DNA of 64,000 nucleotides from Jeotgalibacillus sp. S-D1 (GCF_004358665.1 NZ_SMZR01000005.1:62001-126000), one strand, 5' to 3'. Numbered from the stretch's first letter, positions 8,403 through 18,296 are shown. Notes: generated by a model not told the origin, from the letters alone. Made by a program: numbers and translations.

Positions 8403-10115
8403 TTATGTGTGAAAGTTAAGGCCGGACGTCACTTCTGCGACATAACCGGTGCGAACGACAAAGTCACCAAAGTGCTCTTTTTCATTTCGTTCTTTTGCAT
8501 AGTGGGAAAAGATCGGCTTTAGTGTTTCCAGTATTTCTTCTTCTCCGATATTCTCTTTATACATTTTATTTAATCGGTCGCCTGCAAAGCCGGCCCCTAA
8601 ATACATATTGTATTTGCCAGGCGCTTTGCCGATAAAGGCGATTTCCCCTAAAGCTGGACGTGAACAGCTGTTTGGACAGCCTGACATGCGAATGACAATT
8701 TCTTCATCGCGAAGTCCGTTTTCATCCAGTATATCCTCTATTTTTGATATCAATGATGGAAGATAGCGTTCCGCTTCAGCCATCGCCAATCCGCAAGTCG
8801 GAAGCGCCACACAGGCAATTGAATTTCTGCGTAGTGCAGAATTCTCTTTTCCGTCTGTCAGTCCATATTGCTGTACCAGCTCATCTATTTTTTTCTTATT
8901 TTTACGTGATACGTTGCTGATGATAAGGTTTTGGCTTGGCGTCAGACGGAAATCCCCAGTATGCACCTTGGCAATTTCACGAAGACCGGTCATTAACGGA
9001 TATTCTTCTGTATCCTTCACCCGGCCATTTTCGATAAACAAGGTGAGGTGCCATTTTCCGTCATTTTCAAGCCATCCATAACGATCTCCATTGTGTTCAA
9101 AATGGAACGGACGGGCTTCTTCCAGATCCCAGCCCAATCGTTCATTTAATTCTTCCTTCAGCCAAGGCAGCCCATGTCTGTCAATTGTATATTTAAAACG
9201 GGCATTTTTTCTTTCAGAGCGATTGCCGAAATCACGTTGAATGGTGATTATTTTCTCAGCAACCTCTGACACTTTATCAACTGGACAGAAGCCAATGACG
9301 CGGGCGAGCTGAGGGTACGTGTCAGTGTCTCCATGCGTCATGCCCATGCCTCCACCTGCAGTGACATTAAATCCCTGAAGCTTGCCATCTTCGATAATGG
9401 CAATAAAGCCGAGATCCTGGGAGTAAATGTCTACATCATTAGATGGGGGAATGGCTACGCCAATTTTAAATTTACGCGGCAGGTATAACGGGCCGTACAT
9501 CGGCTCTGACTCCACCTTGCTGCTTTCGAGCACTTTTTCCTCGTCAAGCCAGATCTCATGATATGCTCTTGTTTTTGGCAGAAGATGATCACTGATCTGT
9601 TTGGACACCTCATACACTTCAGCATGGATATCAGACTGATAAGGATTGGCGGTGCTCATTACGTTCCGGTTTACATCACCGCAGGCAGCGATCGTATCCA
9701 TCAGCGCCTGATCCATTTCCTGAATGGTTTTTTTCATATTCCACTTTAAAATTCCATGGAGCTGAAACGTTTGGCGGGTCGTCAGTTTTAGTGTGCCATT
9801 GCCATAAGTGTTGGCAAGATTGTCCATCGTCAGCCACTGATCCGGCGTTGCAACCCCTCCGGCCAGGCGAACACGAATCATAAAGGCATAGACCGGCTCC
9901 AGCTTTTGCCGTTTTCGCTCATTACGAATATCCCGGTCATCCTGCATATAGCTGCCGTGGAATTTTAACAGCTTTCCATCATCGTCAGGAATGGATGCTG
10001 TAAGGCGCTCCTCAAAGCTTTCTACAAGCGTTCCCCGCAGAAAATTGCTCCGGTCCTTAATATGTTCCATTTCACTTGGCGGTCCAGCTTGCTGATTTAC
10101 TCCTTTAGTTGTCAT
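8403..10115 (-). CDS. cysI: Assimilatory sulfite reductase (NADPH), hemoprotein beta subunit
   Basis: CysI reduces sulfite to sulfide with six electrons supplied by CysJ. At 570 aa it is full length. The siroheme/4Fe-4S ligand cysteines are visible as [18 protein letters not shown] and [10 protein letters not shown] in the C-terminal third (roughly residues 435-480). Substrate-binding arginine-rich segments ([21 protein letters not shown]) are also present. It follows cysJ by 40 nt in a leftward two-gene operon under a SAM riboswitch and ends in a strong terminator. The downstream position matches the cysJI order in Bacillus. Confidence 0.97.
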   Translation of the reverse strand: MTTKGVNQQAGPPSEMEHIKDRSNFLRGTLVESFEERLTASIPDDDGKLLKFHGSYMQDDRDIRNERKRQKLEPVYAFMIRVRLAGGVATPDQWLTMDNLANTYGNGTLKLTTRQTFQLHGILKWNMKKTIQEMDQALMDTIAACGDVNRNVMSTANPYQSDIHAEVYEVSKQISDHLLPKTRAYHEIWLDEEKVLESSKVESEPMYGPLYLPRKFKIGVAIPPSNDVDIYSQDLGFIAIIEDGKLQGFNVTAGGGMGMTHGDTDTYPQLARVIGFCPVDKVSEVAEKIITIQRDFGNRSERKNARFKYTIDRHGLPWLKEELNERLGWDLEEARPFHFEHNGDRYGWLENDGKWHLTLFIENGRVKDTEEYPLMTGLREIAKVHTGDFRLTPSQNLIISNVSRKNKKKIDELVQQYGLTDGKENSALRRNSIACVALPTCGLAMAEAERYLPSLISKIEDILDENGLRDEEIVIRMSGCPNSCSRPALGEIAFIGKAPGKYNMYLGAGFAGDRLNKMYKENIGEEEILETLKPIFSHYAKERNEKEHFGDFVVRTGYVAEVTSGLNFHT

Positions 10116-10155
10116 GTATGGATCCCCTTCCTCTTATAACGGTTATGCCGATTGA

Positions 10156-12006
10156 TTAATATACATCACGCAGGTAGCGCTTCTCGCTGCGCAGATTTGC
10201 AAGGTAAGCTTCTGCTTCTTCAAGGGTATGATTACCCTCTGATTGAATAATGGAAAGAATTGCTGCATGAACATCTTTCGCCATGTATTTTTCGTCCCCG
10301 CACACATAAACAGATGCGCCAGCTTCAAGCCATTTATAAAATTCCTTACTCTTTTCTAGAATGCGGTGCTGAACATATACTTTTTCTGCGGTATCACGGG
10401 AAAATGCCACATCCATTTTCGTCAGGATGCCTTCTTTCAGCCATCTCTGCCATTCAGTCTGGTAAAGGAAATCAGTCACAAAATGCTGCTCGCCAAAGAA
10501 CAGCCAAGCGTTTCCTTCCGCACCGGTTTCCTCTCTTTCCTCCATGAAAGAACGGTATGGTGCTACGCCTGTTCCCGCTCCAATCATAATAATTGGCGTA
10601 TCCGGATTCTCCGGCAATCTGAAGTTTTGATTGCTTTGAATAAAGACCGGCAATGTACTGCCAGGCTCAGCTCGTTCCGCACATTGTACAGAGCAGACAC
10701 CTGTTCGATTGCGGCCGTTTGAATCGTATCTCAGAGCTCCAACTGTCAAATGGACCTCATCCGGATTGGCTTCAATGCTGCTTGCAATGGAGTAGAGACG
10801 TGCCGGTATTTTGCGAAGAACTGTAATAAACTCAGAAGCAGATACTTTCAGCGGTCCGTAATCTTCTATTAAATCAATTAAGTCCCGGCCGTAAAGATAG
10901 GTTTGCAGCTCCTCCTTATTTTCCGGTTCAAGAAGCCTTGTCAGCTCTTCATGCGGTGAGATCTTCGCTATTTTTTCAATTAATGGTTTTGACAGGCTTG
11001 TAATTTCAAAAGTTGAGATCAGCGCATCGCGCAGGGAGCCAATCTCGCCTTCTTTGCCGATGGCCACTGATTCATCCGGATTCCAGCCGGCTGCCTGAAT
11101 CAGCTGTTCCACCAGCGCAGGATCATTTTGAGGCAGAATTCCCATGCTGTCACCTGGTTTATATGTTAAATTAGAGCCTTCTAAATCCAGTTCAAGATGA
11201 CGGGTTTCTTTGTTTGAGCCCCGTCCATTCAAGTTTATATTTTCAATTATCTCTGCATGGAAGGGATTTGACCGCGAGTAGACCGGCTTTTCAGCTGCAT
11301 CTGCTTGTGCTGTCTGATTGTCTGAGCTGCCTGAATCAGTCGTGCCTTTCGATGCATTTAACTCATCAAGAACACCCTTAAACCAATCATCTGCCGGCTC
11401 TTCAAAATCCAGGTCACAATCTGCGCGTGGGTAGATTCTTTCTCCGCCGAGCTCTTCCAGGCGCTGATCAAAGTCCTTTCCTGTTTGGCAGAAGAATTCA
11501 TATGAGCTGTCCCCTAAAGCCAGTACTGAAAATCTCAGGCCATCAAGCTTTGGCGCCCTTTTGCTATGCAAAAACTCATAAAGCTCAATCGCGTTATCAG
11601 GCGGATCACCATCGCCGTGCGTACTTGTTATGACCAGTACATCCTCCAGTTTAGTTAACGACTTCGGTTTAAAGTCATCCATTGAGTACCTGGATACCTT
11701 ATACTCTTGTTTTTTCAGCTTTTGTTCCACATCGTCGGCTACGGACTGGCCGTTTCCTGTGTGCGAGCCTACCAAAATGGTGACCTCACGCGTGACAGCC
11801 TTGTCTGCCTGTGGAGCAGGCGCAGCAGCACCTGAATTTCCAGGGGATACATCTGTCACAGTGGCCGAAGCCTCCGGTGACTGAATCTGAACGCCGGCAA
11901 GATAGCCGGTTAACCATACCTTTTGGCTATCTGTCAGTGTCACGAATAAACGATTAAGCAGTTCTACCTGTTCTTCATCAAAAGGACTATTCTTTACCTG
12001 CAGCAC
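10156..12006 (-). CDS. cysJ: Assimilatory sulfite reductase (NADPH), flavoprotein alpha subunit
   Basis: CysJ passes electrons from NADPH through FAD and FMN to CysI. Its domain order is an N-terminal flavodoxin (GSHTGNGQSVADD, STHGDGDPPDNA, LALGDSSYEFFC), a connecting/FAD-binding part (RLYSIASS, TGVCS) and a C-terminal NADP-binding part (MIGAGTGVAPYRSFMEER, ending LRDVY). The start is placed at GTG 12006, giving MLQVKNSPF with AGGTG 6 nt upstream. A GTG three codons earlier overlaps that ribosome binding site. The transcript leader is unusually long: about 270 nt lie between the riboswitch terminator and the start. Confidence 0.96.
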   Translation of the reverse strand: MLQVKNSPFDEEQVELLNRLFVTLTDSQKVWLTGYLAGVQIQSPEASATVTDVSPGNSGAAAPAPQADKAVTREVTILVGSHTGNGQSVADDVEQKLKKQEYKVSRYSMDDFKPKSLTKLEDVLVITSTHGDGDPPDNAIELYEFLHSKRAPKLDGLRFSVLALGDSSYEFFCQTGKDFDQRLEELGGERIYPRADCDLDFEEPADDWFKGVLDELNASKGTTDSGSSDNQTAQADAAEKPVYSRSNPFHAEIIENINLNGRGSNKETRHLELDLEGSNLTYKPGDSMGILPQNDPALVEQLIQAAGWNPDESVAIGKEGEIGSLRDALISTFEITSLSKPLIEKIAKISPHEELTRLLEPENKEELQTYLYGRDLIDLIEDYGPLKVSASEFITVLRKIPARLYSIASSIEANPDEVHLTVGALRYDSNGRNRTGVCSVQCAERAEPGSTLPVFIQSNQNFRLPENPDTPIIMIGAGTGVAPYRSFMEEREETGAEGNAWLFFGEQHFVTDFLYQTEWQRWLKEGILTKMDVAFSRDTAEKVYVQHRILEKSKEFYKWLEAGASVYVCGDEKYMAKDVHAAILSIIQSEGNHTLEEAEAYLANLRSEKRYLRDVY

Positions 12007-12277
12007 ATTAAACACCTCATAAAAAATATTTTAACTTTCCTACTTCAATTGGTATCCATAAGAAAGAATTTGCGGATTTTCCTGTCTCCTTACTTTAGGC
12101 TATTAAACTAAATAAACCAATACATTTACTCGGAAATTAAGCGAACGAGCTTCCTTTCTAAAGAATATGCCCCGCCCATGTTTTTTATTTTTTACTATTT
12201 ACCTACTAAATTGTAAACCTCCTGCAGTTTCCAGTCTATCCGTTAAGGCAAAATAGTTCTATCTTTCCGATGATAAT

Positions 12278-12440
12278 AAAAAGACCTTCTTCAATAAGAA
12301 GAAGGTCCCGGATTAGAAACATTCTTCTTATCTTCTAGGACAAGCCTATAGGAATTAGCACCGTGCCCTCCAGAGGCTGGTTGCTGAGACATCAAAGGGC
12401 CAATCCCTCCGTCTCTCTTGATAAGAACGCTATGATTTTG
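12278..12440 (-). promoter_or_regulatory. SAM-I (S-box) riboswitch with terminator, upstream of cysJI
   Basis: The minus strand shows the conserved SAM-I core: CTTATCAAGAGAG at 12413-12425, GATTGGCCC, GATGTCTCAGCAACC and GGTGCTAATTCC. It ends in a terminator hairpin (AGACCTTCTTC/GAAGAAGGTC, 12281-12307) followed by T-rich sequence. In known S-box leaders SAM binding favours the terminator, so cysJI should be expressed only when SAM is low. Between 12016 and 12277 there is about 260 nt of leader in which I see no gene. Confidence 0.93.
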
Positions 12441-12468
12441 TAATTGTACGAAAATTTCAATTTCACCT

Positions 12469-12497
12469 AGTATATTTTATCGTGTATAAAATGTCAA
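12469..12497 (-). promoter_or_regulatory. Sigma-A promoter of the SAM riboswitch-cysJI transcript
   Basis: On the minus strand TTGACA (12492-12497), a 17-bp spacer and TATACT (12469-12474) give an almost perfect sigma-A promoter about 30 bp upstream of the riboswitch. Confidence 0.82.
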
Positions 12498-12520
12498 ACA
12501 CTCAAATGTACTGTTTTTAA

Positions 12521-13963
12521 TCAGCCAGCTTTTTGTTTATTGCCTGCTAAATTTGCTTTTACTTCCGATTTTTTTGTTTGTTCATAGAAATTGGTAAAGT
12601 AATCGTCTGTTTCTGCAACTACAACCTTCCAAAGCAAAAGAAGCGCAATTAAGTTTGGAATCATCATTAATGCATTGGCCATATCAGCAAATGCCCACAC
12701 CGTAGCCAGGTTGGCAATCGTTCCAATACCGCAGGCAGCGATGTAAACAAGCCGGTAGCCTGCAATGCCTTTTGGTCCTGCTAAATACTCAAAGCATTTT
12801 TCCCCGTATACATACCAGCCCACAATGGTCGAGAAGCCAAAAAAGATAACAGAAAAGGACACAATGTATTCCCCAGCTGCCCCCAGCACGGAACCGAATG
12901 CTGCGCTGGTTAATGCGCCTCCTTCAAGTGAAGCGTCATGGGCAACCCCGGAGAGCGCTCCGCCTGATGGGTCCCAGAACCCTGTAATAAGAAGCGTTAA
13001 ACCTGTTGCTGTGCAGACGATAATTGTAACAATAAATGTACCCGTCATTGCAACAAGCGCCTGTTTAACTGGGTGATCCGCACGGGCATTCCCTGCAATT
13101 AGAGCAGCGGTGCCAAGACCCGATTCATTAGAAAAGATTCCGCGGGCCACACCGTTTCGTATAGCCTCTGAAACAACCACACCAATAAAACCTCCAGCAG
13201 CTGCTACAGGATTAAAAGCATAATAAAAAATTAATTCAAAAGCCGGAAGAATCATATCATAATTGATGATTAAAATTAGCAATGCTCCGCCCATATAAAG
13301 AAAAGCCATAACAGGAACAAAAACGCTTGCTACGGTACTAATGCGCTGAATTCCTCCCAGGATAATCACACTGACAAGAATAACGAGAATTAAACCGGTT
13401 ACCCAGTTGGGCATGCCAAAGCTGGTGCTTGTCACATCAGCAATGGTATTTGACTGCACACTATTGCCAATCCCCAGAGCGGCAAACGCCCCGAAAAAGG
13501 CGAAAGCTACCGCAAGAAATTTAAATTTACGCCCAAGCCCCCGCTCAATGTAATACATCGGACCGCTTGAATATTCACCGTTATTATTTTTCACGCGGTA
13601 TTTCACTGCAAGCAGTGCTTCCGCATACTTTGTCGCCATGCCAAGCAGGCCGACAATCCACATCCAGAAGATCGCACCGGGACCGCCGAGTGTAATTGCA
13701 GTTGCCACCCCAGCAATATTCCCGTTTCCTATCGTTGCAGCGAGCGCTGTCATCAGGGCTTTAAAATGACTAACATCCCCTTCTGCACCTGCGTCCTTAC
13801 TGTCTTCTTTGCCAAACCCAATTTTAAAAGCATAGAGTAAGCGCCGAAATTGTAATCCTTTTAGAATTACTGTTAAAAATAAGCCTGTTCCAAACAACAA
13901 AATTAAACTTGGTGCACCCCATAAAACATTGTTAATTTTACCTAACAGCTCCAACATATCCAC
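12521..13963 (-). CDS. Sodium:alanine/glycine symporter (AGCS family)
   Basis: This is a cytoplasmic-membrane amino-acid:cation symporter of about 480 aa with roughly eleven helices. Family signatures include GDVSHFKALMTALAATIGNGNIAGVATAI near residue 65 and GIFSNESGLGTAALI in the middle. Relatives carry alanine or glycine with Na+. Start choice: the longest reading begins at a GTG (13972) that overlaps the ribosome binding site GAGGTGG. The GTG at 13963 has 6-nt spacing and is preferred, with the ATG at 13957 as an alternative. Its 3' end lies close to the cysJI promoter, but it reads as a separate leftward unit. Substrate is not determined from sequence. Confidence 0.9.
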   Translation of the reverse strand: MDMLELLGKINNVLWGAPSLILLFGTGLFLTVILKGLQFRRLLYAFKIGFGKEDSKDAGAEGDVSHFKALMTALAATIGNGNIAGVATAITLGGPGAIFWMWIVGLLGMATKYAEALLAVKYRVKNNNGEYSSGPMYYIERGLGRKFKFLAVAFAFFGAFAALGIGNSVQSNTIADVTSTSFGMPNWVTGLILVILVSVIILGGIQRISTVASVFVPVMAFLYMGGALLILIINYDMILPAFELIFYYAFNPVAAAGGFIGVVVSEAIRNGVARGIFSNESGLGTAALIAGNARADHPVKQALVAMTGTFIVTIIVCTATGLTLLITGFWDPSGGALSGVAHDASLEGGALTSAAFGSVLGAAGEYIVSFSVIFFGFSTIVGWYVYGEKCFEYLAGPKGIAGYRLVYIAACGIGTIANLATVWAFADMANALMMIPNLIALLLLWKVVVAETDDYFTNFYEQTKKSEVKANLAGNKQKAG

Positions 13964-14330
13964 AACATCCACCTCGAATAGATAACGCTTTCATATTTTC
14001 AACTTAGTTCCTATGCTATTCTAACATAACTATATGTCGTTGTGTATTGGACCTTATCTGAAGAACAAACGGCTACTAATTCCCTATTTATTGCTGGTTA
14101 TCTAAGGTTGATTTTCTAATTAATAATCATTTTTAGAAGATATACCCTTCTATGTAAATACATTCGATAAAATATTCTGGGGGTATAATCGTAAAATAAT
14201 AGAAAATACCCAATCGAATGTCGATATTCGCCCATTGATTAAAGAGGTTGCCCTACAAAAAAATGAGGACAATAAGCCTTATTGTAATGAAAATTCAATA
14301 TGCTACTATTTTATTCATGTATAAAGTTCG

Positions 14331-14361
14331 CCGTCCTTCTTAATTAGAAGGGCGTTTTATT
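14331..14361 (+). terminator. Terminator-like hairpin in the leader of the polysaccharide operon
   Basis: CCTTCT-TAATT-AGAAGG, extended across a small bulge by CGC/GCG, is followed by TTTTATTTT. It lies about 110 bp upstream of the deacetylase start, with no rightward gene before it in the 500-bp gap 13964-14468. A second small hairpin, ACAATAAG/CTTATTGT, is at 14269-14286. It could terminate a leader RNA or small RNA; no known riboswitch was recognised. Confidence 0.5.
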
Positions 14362-14468
14362 TTGCCTGCAAGAAACGCTTCTCCCCTTCAGATAAAATGA
14401 TCGGGGACAGGCGTTGTTTTCCTTTTTATCGTTTAGTCTTTTCATTTTGTATTAAGGATGTGGAGAAA

Positions 14469-15395
14469 ATGTTCAAAAAAATATCCGGTTTTATAATTCC
14501 GCTCATCTGCCTCCTGGTGGCAGGACAAGATGCAATGGCTGTTACCTATCAGGTACAGCCAAATGATACTCTTGCAAAAATTTCGGACAAGTATGGCGTG
14601 CCGGAGGATGATATTGCAAACCAGAATAAATTACTATCTACAATGCTTGCTGAAGGCCAGACATTAGAAATTCCCAGTCTGTACAAAATGAACAGAGACG
14701 ATGTTAGAAACAGAATTGCGCTTAAACTCGGCATCCCATTAGCAGAAGTGGAAAAATCAAAACTAAAAACCATAAATGATTCTGCAAAAAACGGAATGAT
14801 CTACATGGGAGATCCGAGTGAAAAAAGAATCGCCCTAACCTTTGATGACGGCCCGGAAGACACGTATACGCCAGAAATTCTGGATATATTAAAAGAAAAA
14901 GACGTTAAAGCCACTTTCTTTGTGACAGGCCAGCACGTCAAAGAATACCCTGAGCGATTAAAACAAATTCACGACGACGGCCATGTAATCGGCAACCATA
15001 CCTGGGATCACCCGAGCCTGCCAGATCTTAGTGATAAGGAATTAAACAAAACCATCAAGACAACGACACAAGAGATTGAAAGCATCACAGGTACTAAACC
15101 TGATCTACTCAGACCGCCATTTGGAGAGATCGAGGATCGCCAGGCTAAGTTATTACATTCTCAAGGCTACCGGATGATTATGTGGACTGCCGACTCCAAG
15201 GACTGGATGGGAATTTCTGCTGAAGAAATTGTTTCAAGAGTGAAACAGGATGCAAGCCCGGGAGTGATCGCGCTGCAGCATAACTACCATGCTTCAGGAG
15301 ACTTTGAAACTGTGAAGGCATTACCTGAAATTATTGATGAATTACGCGCTGATGGCTACGAGTTTGTGACTGTCCCAACACTCATAGATGAATAA
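14469..15395 (+). CDS. Secreted LysM-polysaccharide deacetylase (NodB/CE4)
   Basis: This 308-aa exported protein starts with a signal peptide (hydrophobic core IIPLICLLVAG, cleavage near DAMA). A single LysM repeat follows (about residues 27-70, TYQVQPNDTLAKISDKYGV), which binds wall glycan. The CE4 deacetylase domain carries TFDDGP (catalytic Asp and metal Asp), HTWDHP (metal histidines) and RPPFGE. It would remove N-acetyl groups from a GlcNAc-containing polymer. A longer reading from 14397 lacks a signal at its start; ATG 14469 is preferred. The next gene, 52 bp downstream, is a processive glycosyltransferase, so the natural substrate is probably the polymer that enzyme makes. Confidence 0.9.
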   Translation: MFKKISGFIIPLICLLVAGQDAMAVTYQVQPNDTLAKISDKYGVPEDDIANQNKLLSTMLAEGQTLEIPSLYKMNRDDVRNRIALKLGIPLAEVEKSKLKTINDSAKNGMIYMGDPSEKRIALTFDDGPEDTYTPEILDILKEKDVKATFFVTGQHVKEYPERLKQIHDDGHVIGNHTWDHPSLPDLSDKELNKTIKTTTQEIESITGTKPDLLRPPFGEIEDRQAKLLHSQGYRMIMWTADSKDWMGISAEEIVSRVKQDASPGVIALQHNYHASGDFETVKALPEIIDELRADGYEFVTVPTLIDE

Positions 15396-15447
15396 ATAGC
15401 AATCGATCTGGAAGATTGGAAGCCTGTTTTACCAAAGGAGTGTTTTG

Positions 15448-16842
15448 ATGGAAATAATGATTACTGTCTTTTTCTTATTAAGTGTTACGTTTCCAGTACT
15501 GCATTTATATCATTGCCTGCCAATGTTCAGTGAATCGACCGAAGGGTCCAGGCGCAGCTCAAAACTGAAACAATGGATGATTGAAAATGGCCATGAAGAT
15601 GAAAAAGGGATGAGTATTTTAGTCCCCTGCTACAATGAGCAGGTGATTATCGAAACGTCTATAGAGAGTATGAGACAGCTGGCTTACAAAAAATTCGAGG
15701 TCATTTATATTAACGATGGCTCAACAGATGGTACAATGCCCCATTTAAATAAGCTGCTGCAGCTGAAGCCTTCTTCCATGACACCAGAAGGTAAACTGTC
15801 TTTTGAAAAAATTAACGGCTTTTATCAATCAGAGCTCTACCCGAATATTTATGTAATTGATAAAGCAAATGGAGGAAAAGCCGATTCGCTCAATGCAGGC
15901 ATTGAATATGCCAGCAACGAAGTGGTGATCACGTTGGATGCTGATACCATTTTGGTTCATAATGCCTTATCAGCAGTTAATGATACCTTTCAGGATGAGG
16001 ATGTTGTGGCAGCTGGCGGGATGGTTCATGTTCTGCAGACGAAAACAGACAAACCCCTTAACCGCCTGTCATTGCTTTATGCAAATATGCTGATCCGTAT
16101 TCAGGTACTTGATTTTATGAAAGCATTTTATATTTCCAAGCGGTCTCTCGTCCGTTTTAAAGCATTGGCTGTAATCTCAGGTGCTTTTGGCATATTCAGA
16201 AAACAGGTTCTTCTGGACGTAGGCGGCTACCGCAATACAATTGGCGAAGACATTGATATTACCCTGCGGGTGCAGAAATTCATATCAAAGTATAAACATT
16301 TACGAATCAGCTTTATTTCAGAAGCGGTCGGATACACCGAACTGCCTGAAAAATGGAAAGATCTAACAAAACAGCGTGTAAGGTGGCAAAAAGCATACAT
16401 CGACTGTGTCATTCATTTCTGGGCTTTCTTTGTAAAAACCTTATTTACAAAGCCAGTATCATTCTTTTATATCTTTGAGTCATTTCTTATCGGAACCCTG
16501 GCCTCTTATATGATGACCGTAATTGTTATTACAAATATGATTACCGATCCTCAAAACTCCTATTTGAATTACGTGTTTTTCTATATGTTTTGGATCTTAT
16601 TATTCGGCTTGGTATACGATCTGGTAGCCCTTTGGCTTGGAAGATATTACGGATTTAAATTTGATTTAAAAGACGGCTTGCGCCTGATTACTGCCATTCT
16701 TTTTGATATATTCATTTACAGATTTGTCACGATGTACTTTGTCATGTATGGCAGTATTTCATATTTCTTCAACAAAAAATGGAACAAGGTCGACCGTACC
16801 GGACGCAGCTATCATAAGGAAGAGTCTGAATCGGCCGCCTAA
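15448..16842 (+). CDS. Processive family-2 glycosyltransferase (PgaC/IcaA-like), membrane
   Basis: This is a 464-aa GT2 enzyme with an N-terminal helix, a cytoplasmic catalytic domain and about four C-terminal helices. It has all landmarks of processive synthases: VPCYNE, NDGSTDGT, GGKADSLNAG, the DADT metal site, GED, and QRVRW (Q-x-x-R-W). The family polymerises beta-linked hexosamines or hexoses (poly-GlcNAc, hyaluronan, cellulose) while exporting them. Pairing with a CE4 deacetylase suggests a partly deacetylated GlcNAc polymer, as in ica/pga, but this is inference. AAGGAG lies 7 nt before ATG 15448; the preceding TTG codon is not needed. It is followed by an LCP-family gene in the same operon. 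Confidence 0.9.
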   Translation: MEIMITVFFLLSVTFPVLHLYHCLPMFSESTEGSRRSSKLKQWMIENGHEDEKGMSILVPCYNEQVIIETSIESMRQLAYKKFEVIYINDGSTDGTMPHLNKLLQLKPSSMTPEGKLSFEKINGFYQSELYPNIYVIDKANGGKADSLNAGIEYASNEVVITLDADTILVHNALSAVNDTFQDEDVVAAGGMVHVLQTKTDKPLNRLSLLYANMLIRIQVLDFMKAFYISKRSLVRFKALAVISGAFGIFRKQVLLDVGGYRNTIGEDIDITLRVQKFISKYKHLRISFISEAVGYTELPEKWKDLTKQRVRWQKAYIDCVIHFWAFFVKTLFTKPVSFFYIFESFLIGTLASYMMTVIVITNMITDPQNSYLNYVFFYMFWILLFGLVYDLVALWLGRYYGFKFDLKDGLRLITAILFDIFIYRFVTMYFVMYGSISYFFNKKWNKVDRTGRSYHKEESESAA

Positions 16843-16883
16843 GGAATCACAGAGCTGCAAGTGTTCAGCATGGAGGTTTTAAT

Positions 16884-17787
16884 ATGAGGAAGAAAATGCT
16901 GCTTTTTAGTTTAACCTCTTTTACGGTATTACTATTAGGCACAGTCAGTTATGCATTTCAGTTTTTTACTTCGACCTCTCTCAGTATTCATCAGGATATC
17001 GAACGAAACGAAAAGTTCGAAGGCCGGCTGGATCAAATTAATTTTGAAGACGGCGATCCGATATCCATTTTAGTCATTGGATTGGATACCCGTAAAGGTG
17101 AGACAGGCGGACGAGCCGATTCCATGGTGCTATTAACGATTAATCCGAAGACCAAATCAATGCATATGGTCAGCATCCCCCGTGATACTTATACCAAAAT
17201 TAAGGGGGCTGAGGATAAGATCAACAGCGCTTATCAAGTCGGCGGGACAAAAATGACCCTTAATTCTGTTGAGAACCTCCTTGATGTACCGGTTGATTAT
17301 TAAGGTAAATATGAAGAGTTTCACTGATATTGTAGATGCAGTGGGCGGTGTGGAAGTGAACAATGACTTAGATTTCACTTATAAAGGAGTCCACTTTGAA
17401 GAAGGAAAGATTAATTTATCCGGAAAAGAAGCTTTACTTTATACGCGAATGAGAAAATTGGATCCTGAAGGTGACTTTGGCCGTCAAAAACGCCAGCGTC
17501 AGGTGATTGAGGCTGTGGTAAATAAAGGTGCCCATATCTCCTCTGTGACAAAATTTGGTGAAATCGTTAAAGTTGTTGAACATAATGTGAAGACAAACTT
17601 AAATATGAAAGATATGTGGGAGGTCCAATCCAATTACAGGGGCGCACAGGAAAACCTGACTAATCACAAAATTGATGGTACAGGCAAAGAAGTAAATGGC
17701 ACTTACTATTACTTCCCTGACGAAAAGGAACTTCAAAAGATTTCGGATCAAATGAAAGAACATCTGGAATTAAATTCTGATCAGTAG
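16884..17787 (+). pseudogene. LytR-CpsA-Psr (LCP) phosphotransferase, frameshifted
   Basis: LCP enzymes attach wall polymers to peptidoglycan. Here the protein is split over two frames. Frame one starts at ATG 16884 (GGAGG upstream) with a membrane anchor, then GLDTRKGETGGRADSM, SIPRDTY and KINSAYQVGG, and stops at TAA 17301-17303 just after VPVDY. The next frame continues with KVNMKSFTDIVDAVGGVEV, GKEALLYTRMRK and GDFGRQKRQRQVI to 17787. The junction GATTATTAAGG needs a net gain of 2 bases (or 5, restoring the usual Y-V) to read through. All catalytic arginines and aspartates survive on one side or the other, so the event is recent or a sequence error. It is third gene of the polysaccharide operon. 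Confidence 0.8.
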
Positions 17788-17805
17788 GACAAGGAGGATG
17801 GCTGT

Positions 17806-18171
17806 ATGGAATCGGTTGCCAGTTTTTTTATGAATTATACCATTTTGCTATCTGTCATAATCCTCTTACTTTGCGTAATCCTAAGCTTGCTTTTTTCTAC
17901 AAAAAGAAAATTCAAAAGCTATGACGAATGGGTGAAGGATTTGGAAGCGGAAGCGGTGGAAGGTCTTTCAAAAGTAGAAAAGAATCATCAAAATGAAAAA
18001 GAAAAGCTCGTAAAAAAAATGCAAAGCGAGTATGAAATGAAGATTAATGATTTTAAAGAATACGTAGATAGTGCAGAGATTATTTCTAAACATGCGAGTG
18101 AAGTAAACAGGCAAAAGCTTCTATATGAAGTAAAGAAAAGATGCGATAAAACTTTTGCAAATAATAGTTAA
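17806..18171 (+). CDS. Small membrane protein with cytoplasmic coiled coil, unknown function
   Basis: This 121-aa product was not matched to a known family. One strongly hydrophobic segment (residues about 9-30) is followed by a charged, helix-rich tail with many Lys and Glu and a likely coiled coil (residues about 45-100). AAGGAGG precedes the ATG by 8 nt. It lies 18 bp after the LCP gene and before a terminator, so it is the last gene of the deacetylase-glycosyltransferase-LCP operon and may be an accessory or scaffold factor for polymer synthesis. That role is inferred only from position. Confidence 0.75.
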   Translation: MESVASFFMNYTILLSVIILLLCVILSLLFSTKRKFKSYDEWVKDLEAEAVEGLSKVEKNHQNEKEKLVKKMQSEYEMKINDFKEYVDSAEIISKHASEVNRQKLLYEVKKRCDKTFANNS

Positions 18172-18249
18172 GTGAATGGGTGTTAAGTTTTCGCTTTCCT
18201 ATAGGCGTGCAATGAGCCAGGCTGTTCAAATTAAGAAATATTACACGAA

Positions 18250-18296
18250 AAATACCTTCACGGACATGGAACTAGTTCGTGAAGGTATCTTTTTTC
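18250..18296 (+). terminator. Terminator of the polysaccharide operon
   Basis: AATACCTTCACG and CGTGAAGGTATC form a 10-11 bp stem followed by six T; the A-rich left side may also serve the converging esterase gene. Confidence 0.85.
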
